From: an uncultured Oxalobacteraceae bacterium
Lineage (GTDB): Bacteria > Pseudomonadota > Gammaproteobacteria > Burkholderiales > Burkholderiaceae_D
DNA length: 64,000 nt
Assembly (NCBI GenBank): GCA_903893945.1
Contig: CAITOF010000036.1
Location: 1-64,000 of the forward strand
Direction: 5' to 3'
The notes below the pieces were generated by a model. The model saw only the letters and a program-made list of their open reading frames with translations. It had not been told where the DNA came from and searched no databases. The position numbers and the translations under genes are program-made. Positions 9,106 through 19,012 of this stretch are shown one piece after another. Within the stretch, counting starts at the first letter, position 1. Each line of letters opens with the position of its first letter.

Positions 9106-10641
9106 TTGAATACACAAACAAAAACAACCGATGCTGTTTCGATCATGGGACATCCCGAAGGCTTGTTCTTCCTGTTTTTTACCGAGATGTGGGAACGGTT
9201 TTCCTATTATGGCATGCGCAGTCTGCTGGTGCTTTTCCTGGTCAGTACTGCGGCGAAAGGAGGCTGGTCATGGGATCGAGCCGATGCATTGAACCTGTAT
9301 GGTACGTACACGTTCTGGGTTTATGTGACCGGCATCCTGGGCGGCTATCTCGCCGACCGTTTTCTTGGCGCACGCAAGGCGGTGATCATTGGCGGTTTCA
9401 TTATCAGTGCCGGTCATATCTGCCTGGCGCTCGATACCCACGTGTCGTTTTATCTCGGTTTGACGCTGGTCGTCATAGGAACCGGACTGTTCAAGCCGAA
9501 TATTTCCACCATTGTCGGGCAACTATACGGTAAAGGCGAGGCGGAAGACATGAAGCGTGATGCGGGATATACCCTGTTTTATATGGGGGTCAATTCCGGT
9601 GCATTTTTCGGGTTTGCGTTATGCGGCTATCTGGGTGAAAAAATCTCCTGGCCCTATGGATTTGGACTGGCCGGATTTTTTATGGTGCTGGGCGCGTTGC
9701 AGTTTTACTTTGCGCAGGGGGTTTTTGGTGACATTGGCGGCGCGGTCAAGGATAAACCTGCAGCTGCCCAGAATGACGAAGAACCCGCGCATATCGTGCG
9801 CGACCGGTTGATTGCCATCAGCGTTTTTTCCACGTTCACCATTATTTTCTGGATGATGTTTGAACAGGCAGGCGGTTCGATGACGATTTTTGCCGCCGAT
9901 TATACCAGTCGTGTACTGGAAGGTTCTTTCGGCATGCTGTTCAAAGTCGTCGATACCTTTTTGATGGTGGTGCCAACGATGGTACTCACCTGGGTACTGG
10001 TGTTACTTACGCGTGCCACGGCGAAACGCTATCTGCTCTCGAATGTGTTCATTTATGTCTGCTTTGCCGCCATCTGGGGCCTGCTGATCTGGATGCTGGC
10101 ACGGGAGTTTGCTGCGGACAAGTCGGAAATTCCGGCGACCTGGTTTGGTATATTGAATTCATTTTTCATCATCGTTTTAGCGCCCCTGTTTTCCAAAATG
10201 TGGCAGGATTACTGGCAACCGAGCGGACCCGTGAAGTTTGCGGTGGGTCTGGTGCTGCTGGGACTGGGATTTGGCTTCCTGGCATTTGGTTCAATGGGAA
10301 TACCCAGCGGCGCCAGGACGGCCTCGGTCAGCATGATATGGCTGGTGATGGCCTACCTGTTTCATACCATGGGTGAACTCTGTCTTTCTCCGGTCGGATT
10401 ATCCTATATCAGCAAACTGGCGCCCAGTCGCCTGTTTGGCGCCATGTTTGGCGTCTGGTTCCTGATGACGGCCATTGGCAATAAACTGGCAGGCGTGTCT
10501 GGAAGCCTGATCGACGATATTTCAAACCATTATTCCCTCAGCACCTTTTTCATGATTTTCACTTTCCTGCCGATCGGTGTCGGATTCATCATGTTTCTGC
10601 TGAACAAATGGATGTTACGTAAAATGCATGGCGTCTATTGA
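9106..10641 (+). CDS. Peptide MFS transporter, POT/PTR family
   Basis: A 511-residue proton-coupled oligopeptide transporter of the inner membrane (DtpA/YdgR type). The PTR signature ExxERFxYYG is intact as EMWERFSYYG at 27-36, followed by alternating hydrophobic helices, the GLFKPNISTIVGQLY motif and SYISKLAPSR. It begins with TTG, supported by AGGGG about 9 bases upstream and no better ATG. It is monocistronic: a 275-bp gap precedes it and a strong terminator follows. A second POT gene occurs at 55558. Confidence 0.94.
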   Translation: MNTQTKTTDAVSIMGHPEGLFFLFFTEMWERFSYYGMRSLLVLFLVSTAAKGGWSWDRADALNLYGTYTFWVYVTGILGGYLADRFLGARKAVIIGGFIISAGHICLALDTHVSFYLGLTLVVIGTGLFKPNISTIVGQLYGKGEAEDMKRDAGYTLFYMGVNSGAFFGFALCGYLGEKISWPYGFGLAGFFMVLGALQFYFAQGVFGDIGGAVKDKPAAAQNDEEPAHIVRDRLIAISVFSTFTIIFWMMFEQAGGSMTIFAADYTSRVLEGSFGMLFKVVDTFLMVVPTMVLTWVLVLLTRATAKRYLLSNVFIYVCFAAIWGLLIWMLAREFAADKSEIPATWFGILNSFFIIVLAPLFSKMWQDYWQPSGPVKFAVGLVLLGLGFGFLAFGSMGIPSGARTASVSMIWLVMAYLFHTMGELCLSPVGLSYISKLAPSRLFGAMFGVWFLMTAIGNKLAGVSGSLIDDISNHYSLSTFFMIFTFLPIGVGFIMFLLNKWMLRKMHGVY

Positions 10642-10666
10642 TAAGCCCAGGTAATTTGTAAAATTA

Positions 10667-10700
10667 AAATCGCCCAAAGGTCAACCTTGGGCGATTTTTT
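10667..10700 (+). terminator. Rho-independent terminator after the POT transporter
   Basis: CGCCCAAAGG, loop TCAA, and CCTTGGGCG form a 9-bp stem with one bulged A, followed by ATTTTTT and preceded by AAAAT. It starts about 25 bp after the transporter stop. The A-run and T-run on the two sides could make it bidirectional. Confidence 0.9.
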
Positions 10701-10776
10701 ATGTAGAATTATCGTGCAGAGCCAGTTTTGTCGCAATTCAAACCAAATTCCCTGTTGATTCACCACTGAGCGCACG

Positions 10777-13700
10777 ATGAAAAATTCATTTGCTGTTTAT
10801 CAATCCTCGCGCCTGCTGCGATGGGGTTTGATCGGAGCCGGGCTCGTACTTGCACTGGCGCTGCTCAGCGGGCTGGCGCTGCCGACCTATCTGAAAAAGA
10901 CACTCGAGCAACAGGTACAGGCGCAAACAGGGCGACAGTTTCAGGTGGGTGAGGTCACGTTTAATCCATTTACGCTGACACTGAATTTAACCCGGCTCGA
11001 GTTGTGGGAAGCAGACGGAAAGTCAACCGCGTTTTCGGCTGATAATTTACTGATACGGATGTCGCCCACTTCACTGGTACATCGTGCACCCGTGGTACGC
11101 GAGCTGGTGCTGACTCATCCCGAGTTGCGACTGGTACGGCGTCAGGAGTACGGCAAAGAGGTCACCAACTTCAGTGATGTCATTCTGCGACTTGCGGCAC
11201 AGCCCGGCGGCGGCGATCCGGTACGATTTTCAGTGTCGAATATCCAGCTGACGAAGGGCCTCATACTGTGGGATGATCAAATCGTAAAACGACAGGTGCG
11301 TACCGAGGCTTTATCGATCGGCATTCCATTCATCTCAAATTTTCCGGCTGAACGGGATATTTTCGTTGAACCGCAACTGTCGGCCCGAATAAATGGCAGC
11401 CTGTTTGAGCTCAAGGGCAAAAGCAAGCCGTTCACAGACAGGCTGGAAACCCAACTGGCGATCAATCTTGATCGACTGGATGTAACCGGGCTGCTGGCGT
11501 TCTCGCCCAAACCACTTCCCCTGAAAGTGACATCGGCAACGTTGTCGACCCGGTTATTACTGGCTTTTTCCGATGACAGGAAGGGGGCGCAGCATGGCCC
11601 CCACGTGACATTGTCGGGGACCGGCAGCCTGAATGACATTGTGCTGGACGATTTTTCAGGCGCGCCGCTGTTCAGGGCGCGGGAAATACGCGTCGCTGTG
11701 CAGAATGCTGATCTGCTCCTGAGGCAGGTCAGACTCAATGCGCTGGATGTCATCGATCCGCACGTCTGGGTGAGTCTGGACCCGCGCGGTGTTCTGAACT
11801 GGATGGCATTGGGCGCCGGATCATCCGCCAAAGGCGCGTCGGGCAACCCGCCAGCGGAACCGGCAGTGCCTGCTGAACAAGGCACGGCGATGGTTGAGTT
11901 GGCGCATTTTCATCTGTCGCAGGGAACGGTTGACTGGTTGGATGCCGCCCATGTAAATCCGGGCGCGCCGGCCATGGCCATGCAGATCCGTCAGTTGGCG
12001 ATCAATGCGCAGAATTTATCCACCAGCGAGACGTCCGAACCGGCCAAAATTGACCTGTCCTTTGGCGATGGAGCGGGGCCCCAGGCGCATTTTGAAGGTG
12101 CGCTGGATCCTGTCCATGGTGCGGTATCCGGGTCATTATCGACATCGGAAATCGCTCTGGCGACGTTTCAGCCGTATGTCGATCATGTTGCCGGCGTGAA
12201 GCTGTCCGGCAGACTGGGACTGCAGACGCATTTCAGTTTTCAGCAGCGACAATTCAGCGTCACTGAATTGTCATGCACCATGGATGATCTGGCACTACTG
12301 ACGCCAGGCCGTCAATATGGCAGCATGTCCGCCCGACATATTGCCGTCAACAATGTCTCTCTTGATGGTGAATCCCGCCACGCCAAAGTGGAACAGGTGC
12401 AGCTGGATCAGGTGCAGGGCGATGTATTTCGTGATGCCGATGGCCAGATTAACTGGATGAAGATCATGGCCAGGCCCGGATTGCCGCGCACGGCGACCCT
12501 GCCACACCACCCGCCCGGCGACCAGAATTCCAGTCCGCCCCGCGCCTGGCAGACTGATATCAGCCAGATTGTATTGAATGGCAGTCATTTTTCATTTGGC
12601 GACAAGTCCGTTCAGCCGGCGGTCACGCTGAACGCAGACGGCGTTAATGCCGTGGTAAAAAACCTGTCGTCCGCCTTTGATCATCCGGCCTCCGTGACGC
12701 TGCAGGCGACATTAAACAGGACAGGTAAATTCAGGGTGGACGGGTCGGTTGAGAAAAGCCGGTTTGCGTTGAATATCGATGTGCAGAATTTTTCGGCGGT
12801 GGCACTGCAACCGTACTTCACCGATTTCCTGAACATCACCTTCGAGCGGGGAGCTCTCAGCACCCGGGGCCAGCTGGCCTGGCTGGCGCCAGCCGAAGTC
12901 CAGTTTCACGGTGCGTTCAAACTGTCGAATCTGGCGTCCTCGGACAAGGGAACGTCGGATGATTTTCTGAACTGGAAACTGCTGGATATCAGCGGGATTG
13001 ATCTCGATCTGGGCGGCAAGCAGCCGCGCATTGCGCTGGGGACGATTACGCTGAATGATTTTTATGCCAGGGCCATTCTGTCAGAGCAGGGCAGGCTGAA
13101 TCTGGAAGATATTCTAGTGCAGCCGAAATCGGCTGTTGCGGCCCATGGCGTTGCCACGGATGAAACGGGTATCGTCGCCGGGTCCGCGCCTGCCACCGTT
13201 TCAGCATCGGAACCGCCTCAGCCGGGAACCGGCAAGACGACATTGATCAGCGTCGGTCAGATTGCCCTGAATAACGGGGTTATCAATTACACCGACAATT
13301 TCATCAGACCGCATTATTCGATGCGTATGACTGGTATGACCGGCAGTATCGGTACAGCAGGCAAGACCATGAATTCAGCGACCGATGAGGCCGTGCCAAT
13401 CAGTATCAATGGCAAAGTCGACGACGACGCACCGCTGGTCATTTCCGGCACGCTGAATCCGCTGTTCAATCCGATACTGCTTGACGTTCGCATGACCGCA
13501 AGCGGCATCAACCTGCCGAACCTGACGGCCTATTCGGCCAAGTACGCCGGGTATGCGCTGGAAAAGGGCAAGCTCTCACTTGATGTGGAATACCATATCA
13601 AAGATAATCAGCTGGCTGCCAACAACTCATTGAAAATTGATCAGCTCACGTTTGGCGATAAGGTCGACAGCCCGGATGCCACGCATCTGCCGGTCAATTT

Positions 13701-14424
13701 TATCGTGTCATTATTGACGGATTCCAACGGCCAAATCAATCTGGACCTGCCGATTTCCGGCACCATTAATGATCCGCAATTTTCAATCGGGGGTCTTATA
13801 TTCCGGGTATTCATCAATCTGGTCGAAAAGGTGGTGACCTCGCCGTTTTCATTATTGGCTCATGCATTTTCGGGTGGCGAGGAATTGGCTTATATCGAAT
13901 TTGCCCCGGGATCGGCGCAGTTGACCGATGCCAGCAAAGGCAAGCTGGACCAGCTCGCCAAGCAGCTTGGCCAGCGCGCGTCCCTCAAACTGGATATTAT
14001 CGGTCGCGCCGACATGGCCGCGGATTCGTCCGGCTTGCGGGATTATCTGCTGGCTAAAAGGATTATAAAAATGAAGGCCGGTGCCGGCAGCGCTGACGTG
14101 GTAACGGTTAACGATGTGGACCGTGCTGACGCCATCGACAAGATTTATGCCGGCGAGAAATTTGAAAAACCGCGCAATGCGATCGGGTTTGCCAAGTCAC
14201 TGCCGACTGCCGAGATGGAAAAGTTAATTATTGCCAACACGGTCATCACAGACGATGATTTGCGTAATCTGGCACTGAAGCGAGAGTCGGTCGTACAGAA
14301 CTACCTGACCGATTCGGCCCACATTGGCGCGGACCGGCTGTTTCTGGTTGCCCCTAAATTGTCGGGCAGTGACATCAAGGATAAGGGAGCAGTGTCACGT
14401 GTTGATTTTGATTTGAAGATGTAG
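10777..14424 (+). CDS. DUF748 domain-containing (AsmA-like) envelope protein
   Basis: A 1215-residue envelope protein with one N-terminal membrane anchor (about residues 14-32) and a long, mostly beta-strand periplasmic body typical of DUF748/AsmA-like proteins. This superfamily includes TamB and YhdP, which are linked to lipid transport between the membranes. An early segment VGEVTFNPFTLTLNLTRLEL matches the usual start of such repeats. Near residue 1045 an OmpA-like stretch appears (YIEFAPGSAQLT, then LKLDIIGRAD). The gene is monocistronic, between the POT terminator and convergent mltD. The exact cargo is unknown; assignment rests on overall architecture. Confidence 0.85.
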   Translation: MKNSFAVYQSSRLLRWGLIGAGLVLALALLSGLALPTYLKKTLEQQVQAQTGRQFQVGEVTFNPFTLTLNLTRLELWEADGKSTAFSADNLLIRMSPTSLVHRAPVVRELVLTHPELRLVRRQEYGKEVTNFSDVILRLAAQPGGGDPVRFSVSNIQLTKGLILWDDQIVKRQVRTEALSIGIPFISNFPAERDIFVEPQLSARINGSLFELKGKSKPFTDRLETQLAINLDRLDVTGLLAFSPKPLPLKVTSATLSTRLLLAFSDDRKGAQHGPHVTLSGTGSLNDIVLDDFSGAPLFRAREIRVAVQNADLLLRQVRLNALDVIDPHVWVSLDPRGVLNWMALGAGSSAKGASGNPPAEPAVPAEQGTAMVELAHFHLSQGTVDWLDAAHVNPGAPAMAMQIRQLAINAQNLSTSETSEPAKIDLSFGDGAGPQAHFEGALDPVHGAVSGSLSTSEIALATFQPYVDHVAGVKLSGRLGLQTHFSFQQRQFSVTELSCTMDDLALLTPGRQYGSMSARHIAVNNVSLDGESRHAKVEQVQLDQVQGDVFRDADGQINWMKIMARPGLPRTATLPHHPPGDQNSSPPRAWQTDISQIVLNGSHFSFGDKSVQPAVTLNADGVNAVVKNLSSAFDHPASVTLQATLNRTGKFRVDGSVEKSRFALNIDVQNFSAVALQPYFTDFLNITFERGALSTRGQLAWLAPAEVQFHGAFKLSNLASSDKGTSDDFLNWKLLDISGIDLDLGGKQPRIALGTITLNDFYARAILSEQGRLNLEDILVQPKSAVAAHGVATDETGIVAGSAPATVSASEPPQPGTGKTTLISVGQIALNNGVINYTDNFIRPHYSMRMTGMTGSIGTAGKTMNSATDEAVPISINGKVDDDAPLVISGTLNPLFNPILLDVRMTASGINLPNLTAYSAKYAGYALEKGKLSLDVEYHIKDNQLAANNSLKIDQLTFGDKVDSPDATHLPVNFIVSLLTDSNGQINLDLPISGTINDPQFSIGGLIFRVFINLVEKVVTSPFSLLAHAFSGGEELAYIEFAPGSAQLTDASKGKLDQLAKQLGQRASLKLDIIGRADMAADSSGLRDYLLAKRIIKMKAGAGSADVVTVNDVDRADAIDKIYAGEKFEKPRNAIGFAKSLPTAEMEKLIIANTVITDDDLRNLALKRESVVQNYLTDSAHIGADRLFLVAPKLSGSDIKDKGAVSRVDFDLKM

Positions 14425-14474
14425 GCGCGGACCAACCGGTGCGCCAGTCTCCGGAGCCGGACCGGACCGGCCTG

Positions 14475-15986
14475 TCAGGCTGGATTTCGGGTTGCTTTGG
14501 CCTGTGCCACAACGATTTTTCGGATCTTCTTCAGAGCAACGATTTTTTTGTGCGCTGGTGTTGCGCTGGCCTGAGACGTGCTTCGTCGGATGGGAGCGGC
14601 CGCCACGTCGATCTGCAATTTCTGACCGGCTTTGAGCGAATCAGATTTTAAGCCGTTCCATTCTTTAAGCTGGGCCGTGGTGACCTTGTAGCGTTTTGCC
14701 AGTGAGTTCAGAGAATCGGACTTTGCAGCGGTAACACTAATTCGTCGTGTGTTGTCGCGCGCCAGGACCAGGCTGGCATGATCCACCACCAGTTGGGAAA
14801 TGTCGACATCGTCAGTCCGCTCCGATTTGGGGATCAGCAAGGTTGAACCTGCTTTGACCATCATGTTGGCCGGTACCTGATTCACCTCTTTCAGGACACT
14901 GACGGGTGCACCTATGCGTCGTGCAATGTTTTCAATGCGCTCATTTTTGGCGACGTTATAGGTTGACCAGCTCGACAGGGAACCTTCCCACTTGCTCAGA
15001 TTGTTTTTGTATATTTCGACATTGTCGGCGGGCAGCAGAATTTTTGTATCGGAATTTCCGGTGATGACGGGACGGTTGAACTGGGGATTGAGTTCCCTGA
15101 ACTCGGAGACCGACAATTCCGCCAGCTGAGCTGCAACACGCACGTCAATATCGCGGGTTTTATCGATGCTGGCAAAGTAGGGCTGATTCTCCACTTTCGG
15201 CAAAGCGAGATTGAAATAATCGGGATTGCTGATGATGTTCTTGACGGCCTGCAGTTTGGGGACGTAGTTCTGGGTTTCTTTCGGCATCAGATACGACATG
15301 CTGTCAAAGTCCGTCGGCAAGCCTGCCGCCTGCTGTTTTTTCAGCGCACGCTGTACCGAACCTTCGCCCCAGTTATAAGCGGCTAAGGCCAGCTGCCAGT
15401 CACCGAACATGTCATAAAGTTTCTGAAGATAAGTCAGTGCGGCATCGGTGGAATCCAGCACCCCGCGCCGTTCATCCTGAAACATGTTCTGTTTCAGATT
15501 GTAGTCTTTGCCGGTTGACGGAATAAATTGCCACATTCCGGAGGCTTTGGCGCTGGATATGGCTTGCGGATTGAAGGCGGATTCGATAAACGGTAACAGC
15601 GCCAGTTCGGTTGGCATGCCACGTTTTTCGAGTTCTTCAACAACATGGTACAGGTAACGGGAGGCACGCTCGGAGGTGCGCAGCATATAGTCCGTTCGCG
15701 CGCTGTACCAGTTAAGGTGACTGTTGACCAAGGGGCTCTGTAAATCAGGGATGCCGTAACCCTGCCGAATCCGGGCCCATAAATCCGTCTGCGGGCTCTG
15801 CGGCAAAGGCGTAGCGGCGGTATTAACGGTTGGCAGGCCGGGTGTCGCCAGGGGTTTTCCGGCGATGTTGGCGGGTGTTTCGGTGCCGACCGGGTCGGCG
15901 CAGGCAGGAACGGCAGCAAAGGCCGGGATCAGACATGCCAGTGTCAGCAACACAGGGAGAACAGGGTTTGAGCGAAACGGCTGCAT
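14475..15986 (-). CDS. mltD: Membrane-bound lytic murein transglycosylase D with LysM domains
   Basis: A 503-residue exported peptidoglycan lytic transglycosylase, cleaving between MurNAc and GlcNAc with 1,6-anhydro product formation. After an N-terminal signal sequence, the SLT domain holds the catalytic Glu135 in LLPFIESAFNPQA, then SGMWQFIPSTGKDYNL and LALAAYNWGEGSVQ. Two LysM peptidoglycan-binding repeats follow, at about 343-390 and 415-460. No canonical lipobox is visible; the export signal could be processed near ACADP. The enzyme may therefore not be lipid-anchored as in E. coli. Confidence 0.94.
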   Translation of the reverse strand: MQPFRSNPVLPVLLTLACLIPAFAAVPACADPVGTETPANIAGKPLATPGLPTVNTAATPLPQSPQTDLWARIRQGYGIPDLQSPLVNSHLNWYSARTDYMLRTSERASRYLYHVVEELEKRGMPTELALLPFIESAFNPQAISSAKASGMWQFIPSTGKDYNLKQNMFQDERRGVLDSTDAALTYLQKLYDMFGDWQLALAAYNWGEGSVQRALKKQQAAGLPTDFDSMSYLMPKETQNYVPKLQAVKNIISNPDYFNLALPKVENQPYFASIDKTRDIDVRVAAQLAELSVSEFRELNPQFNRPVITGNSDTKILLPADNVEIYKNNLSKWEGSLSSWSTYNVAKNERIENIARRIGAPVSVLKEVNQVPANMMVKAGSTLLIPKSERTDDVDISQLVVDHASLVLARDNTRRISVTAAKSDSLNSLAKRYKVTTAQLKEWNGLKSDSLKAGQKLQIDVAAAPIRRSTSQASATPAHKKIVALKKIRKIVVAQAKATRNPA

Positions 15987-16184
15987 TGGACTAACCCCTT
16001 TGTCAAACTTGTGAAGATACGTGAGTTTAAGGAAGCCCGTCAGGCTACGTCAAGGAGAAATAGGCCGTGGTTACAACGGTTACACGGTTGTGTAGCATTT
16101 TTTGTAAAAAATAAGGCTATTTTCCACGTAATTCAGCTGTTTTTGAGAGGAAATGAGCGATTCCGCCACGTATCGATGAGTCAT

Positions 16185-16964
16185 CTAGCGGGTGATCTGG
16201 ATCCCCAGATAAATCAGTGTTTTCAGTTGGTCCGGTGATGGCGGACCGAATTCCCGTCCGGCCGCAGCCAGTACAGTAAGTGATTCCGTCAGCTTCCAGT
16301 TCATGCCCAGATTTAACAGGGTCTGGGTAGAACCTGGGTGCCCGCCGAGGAGTTCCGAATAAGTGTCATGAATTTCGATCAGGCATTCCACGTCGGGGCC
16401 ACATTCATGGCCGGCCACAAGACCGAATTCCCACTGGTTCGGGCCATCCTGCACGAAGTTGCGTCCGATTTCGCCATCCACGTCAAATTCACCCAGTTTG
16501 CCGGCAATCTCAAGCGGTAAAAAAAACTGACCGCCGGCAGGCGCGATACCGCGGTTTATGGATGTGGTTGAGAGGCTGTGTGCATATTGCGGATAGGTCG
16601 ACACTGACACACCTGCGTCGTCTTCATCAACAAAACGCCACTTGACACCGTAGTTGGCAAATCCTGGTCCCGAATTCCATGGCTGTCCGGAGGGTTGTGC
16701 AAACGTCCACGGGAGATCGGCCTTGAGCTGGATCTGGTTACCGAGACCGTAGTTGATATCGGCATCCGGTGCGGCGACGCTGTAACCGGTTGCAGTTCGT
16801 TGGGTAATGGTTGCCAGATTGATTTCCCAGTGTCCGTCGCCGGGTGTGTCGGGATCATCGGTGACCAGCGGAGGACCGCCAACGGCCCAGACTGACACAG
16901 CCGACAGCGTCAGAGTCGTCATAAATACCGGTTTCAACCATGTTATCAATCGCGCTTTTTCCAT
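16185..16964 (-). CDS. Putative outer-membrane beta-barrel/transporter protein
   Basis: A 259-residue exported protein with a signal peptide ending near the Ala-Val-Gly at about 27-29, then GGPPLVTDDPDTPGDGHWEIN. That opening is typical of a family of putative outer-membrane proteins annotated as transporters (related to the MetA phenol-degradation type). The rest alternates polar and hydrophobic residues as in beta strands. It begins 30 bp after the histidine kinase stop, so it is the last gene of the leftward operon with the phosphatase and two-component genes. Its function is unknown; the context suggests an envelope role in the same response. The C-terminus (IQITR) lacks the usual terminal aromatic residue. 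Confidence 0.7.
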   Translation of the reverse strand: MEKARLITWLKPVFMTTLTLSAVSVWAVGGPPLVTDDPDTPGDGHWEINLATITQRTATGYSVAAPDADINYGLGNQIQLKADLPWTFAQPSGQPWNSGPGFANYGVKWRFVDEDDAGVSVSTYPQYAHSLSTTSINRGIAPAGGQFFLPLEIAGKLGEFDVDGEIGRNFVQDGPNQWEFGLVAGHECGPDVECLIEIHDTYSELLGGHPGSTQTLLNLGMNWKLTESLTVLAAAGREFGPPSPDQLKTLIYLGIQITR

Positions 16965-16994
16965 GCCGAAATCATCCTTGTCTGGGTTTGGGGT

Positions 16995-18371
16995 TTATCT
17001 TACACGGTTGTCCGCCGCCGTTTGCGGGAGGTTGACCATCACGATGGTGCCGCTCTGCCTGGCGGTATCGACAAATTTCAGGGTGATTTCTCCGCCGGCG
17101 TTATCGATAATGTTTCTTACGATGGATAGCCCCAGACCGGAGCCCGGCTGGGAAGTTCCAGGCACGCGATAGAACGGGTCGAATACCCTGGCCCGCTCCG
17201 CGTCAGGAATGCCCGGACCGCCATCCTTCACTTCGATGATCGCCCTGAATTCATCGGTCTGGATGGCGACTTCGACCCGGGTCTGTGGTTCCGTATAGCG
17301 AATCGCGTTATCAACCAGATTGCGTAACAGGATGGTCATCTCCGGCAGGCTGGCGCAGGTAGTCAGTACCGCCCTGATTCCGGACTGGCGATATTCCAGT
17401 TCAACATGCTTTGCTTCTGCCAGCGGCATCAGTTGTTCAAATACCGACCGGACAATGACCGGCAGATCCAGGCTGCTATGTGTTTCAATCGTGACCAGTT
17501 GGGTTCGTGCCAGTGTCAGCAGTTGATCAATCAGGTCATTGCCGCGCCGGAGTCCACGTTCAAAATCGCTCAATTTCTGTCGCGCCGGTTCTGGCATATC
17601 CTGCATGGAAAGATTTTTTGCCTGCAGCGTGAGCGCGGTCAATGGTGAGCGTAATTCGTGCGCTGCATCGGCGACGAAACGTCGCTGCCTTTCCATGGCT
17701 GCTTCGATTTTTTTCAATACCTGATTGATCGAGTTGACGAACATCTGAAGTTCGCCAGGCAGATCACCGCCCGGTATGGGATGTATATCTTCGGCGCGGC
17801 GCGAAATCAGCTCGGCGGTCAATCTGGACAGCGGAGCCAGCATCCAGCGCAACATCAGGGTCATCAGCAGGATCAGGACCGGTATGGTTGCCAGAATCCG
17901 GATCAGCGTGCTGTGGCTGGCATGCCGGGCAATTTCATTTTTTGCTTCGGCCCGCTGTGCGACCACCAGCCTGCCGCCCGGCGCCCAGGGTTGTACCAGA
18001 ATCCGCCATTCGACGTGGTCGATGAGGCGACTGTACAAACCGGTTTCCAGTCCGCCGGGAAAACCTGACCAGCCGGCTGCCTTCAGTGGAACGGGCTGGC
18101 CAGGGACATCAATCAGCTGCACCACGACTTTAATGTCCGGATCCCTGAGTGCGGTCGGGTTCAGGTTGGGGGTGGTATTGACATTGATGATACCGGCGCT
18201 GACCATGGATGCAACATCGCGCAGATGATCGTCCTGGAATTCATGTGTATCCTGTTCAGTGGCGTAATAGCTGATCGCGCTGATCAGTACAGCGGCAATC
18301 GACATCAGGACAGTCAGAGTCAGTGCCAGGCGAATTTGCAGGGAATTCAGTCTTGCTTTGATACCATCCAC
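16995..18371 (-). CDS. Sensor histidine kinase, QseC/TctE type
   Basis: A 458-residue inner-membrane kinase. TM1 is at about 16-34, a periplasmic sensor of about 120 residues follows (35-155), TM2 lies at 156-176, then a HAMP linker. The H-box AADAAHELRSPLTAL-like block has His238; the N-box is NLVDNAIRYT, then GGPGIPDAER and GSGLGLSIVRNI. GTG at 18371 is the start, overlapping the response regulator by 25 bp, so the pair is translationally coupled. Position inside the phosphatase operon suggests it senses the substrate, the product or an associated metal of that system. The signal is unknown. Confidence 0.93.
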   Translation of the reverse strand: MDGIKARLNSLQIRLALTLTVLMSIAAVLISAISYYATEQDTHEFQDDHLRDVASMVSAGIINVNTTPNLNPTALRDPDIKVVVQLIDVPGQPVPLKAAGWSGFPGGLETGLYSRLIDHVEWRILVQPWAPGGRLVVAQRAEAKNEIARHASHSTLIRILATIPVLILLMTLMLRWMLAPLSRLTAELISRRAEDIHPIPGGDLPGELQMFVNSINQVLKKIEAAMERQRRFVADAAHELRSPLTALTLQAKNLSMQDMPEPARQKLSDFERGLRRGNDLIDQLLTLARTQLVTIETHSSLDLPVIVRSVFEQLMPLAEAKHVELEYRQSGIRAVLTTCASLPEMTILLRNLVDNAIRYTEPQTRVEVAIQTDEFRAIIEVKDGGPGIPDAERARVFDPFYRVPGTSQPGSGLGLSIVRNIIDNAGGEITLKFVDTARQSGTIVMVNLPQTAADNRVR

Positions 18372-19009
18372 CCCAGACCCCTTACATTCTTGATTGATTG
18401 CGTCCCTATTTTCTTGCGCAGTCCATGAATCAGAAATTCGATGGCATTACTTTCGACTTCCTGATCCCACTGGTAAACCCTGCTTTCCAGATCCTGACGC
18501 GACAGTATGGCACCGGGTCGGATTAACAGGGCTTCCAGCAGGGCATATTCGCGCGCTGATAACCTGAAATCACTGCCATTTACCGTGACGACCCGGGTCA
18601 CCAGATTCAGGCTCAACATGCCATTCTCAAGCACGCTGTCAGCATGACCGCTTTTGCGGCGGAACACGGCGCGGATCCGGGCCAGCATTTCAGGCATTTC
18701 AAACGGCTTGATGATGTAATCGTCAGCGCCGAGATCAAGGCCTTTAATGCGCATGTCGACGGCATCGCGTGCCGTAACAATTAGCACGGGGGTCGTATTG
18801 CCTGATCTACGCAGCTGACGCAGCACCTCCATGCCATCCAGTTTGGGCAGGCCCAGATCAAGTAAAATCACGTCAAACGGTTCGGTTCTGGCGTTGAGGA
18901 GTGCCGACTCACCGTCGCGGACCCAATCGACCACATGATCCGAATTGTTGAGCGCATATTCCAGAGCTTCGCCTATCATGGCATCGTCTTCAGCGAGCAG
19001 TATTCTCAT
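18347..19009 (-). CDS. OmpR-family response regulator, QseB/PmrA type
   Basis: A 220-residue regulator: receiver domain with acidic pocket AEDD (7-10), phospho-acceptor Asp51 in LLDLGLPKLDG and Lys in DDYIIKPF, then a winged-helix DNA-binding domain with SAREYALLEALL and the C-terminal HGLRKKIG segment. It starts 3 bp after the acid phosphatase stop and overlaps the kinase by 25 bp. QseB/PmrA-like regulators bind two direct half-sites one helical turn apart, which is the architecture of the CTTAG-N6-CTTAG repeats found at 21439 and 21524. I infer that these are its targets. Confidence 0.93.
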   Translation of the reverse strand: MRILLAEDDAMIGEALEYALNNSDHVVDWVRDGESALLNARTEPFDVILLDLGLPKLDGMEVLRQLRRSGNTTPVLIVTARDAVDMRIKGLDLGADDYIIKPFEMPEMLARIRAVFRRKSGHADSVLENGMLSLNLVTRVVTVNGSDFRLSAREYALLEALLIRPGAILSRQDLESRVYQWDQEVESNAIEFLIHGLRKKIGTQSIKNVRGLGWMVSKQD

Positions 19010-19012
19010 GAT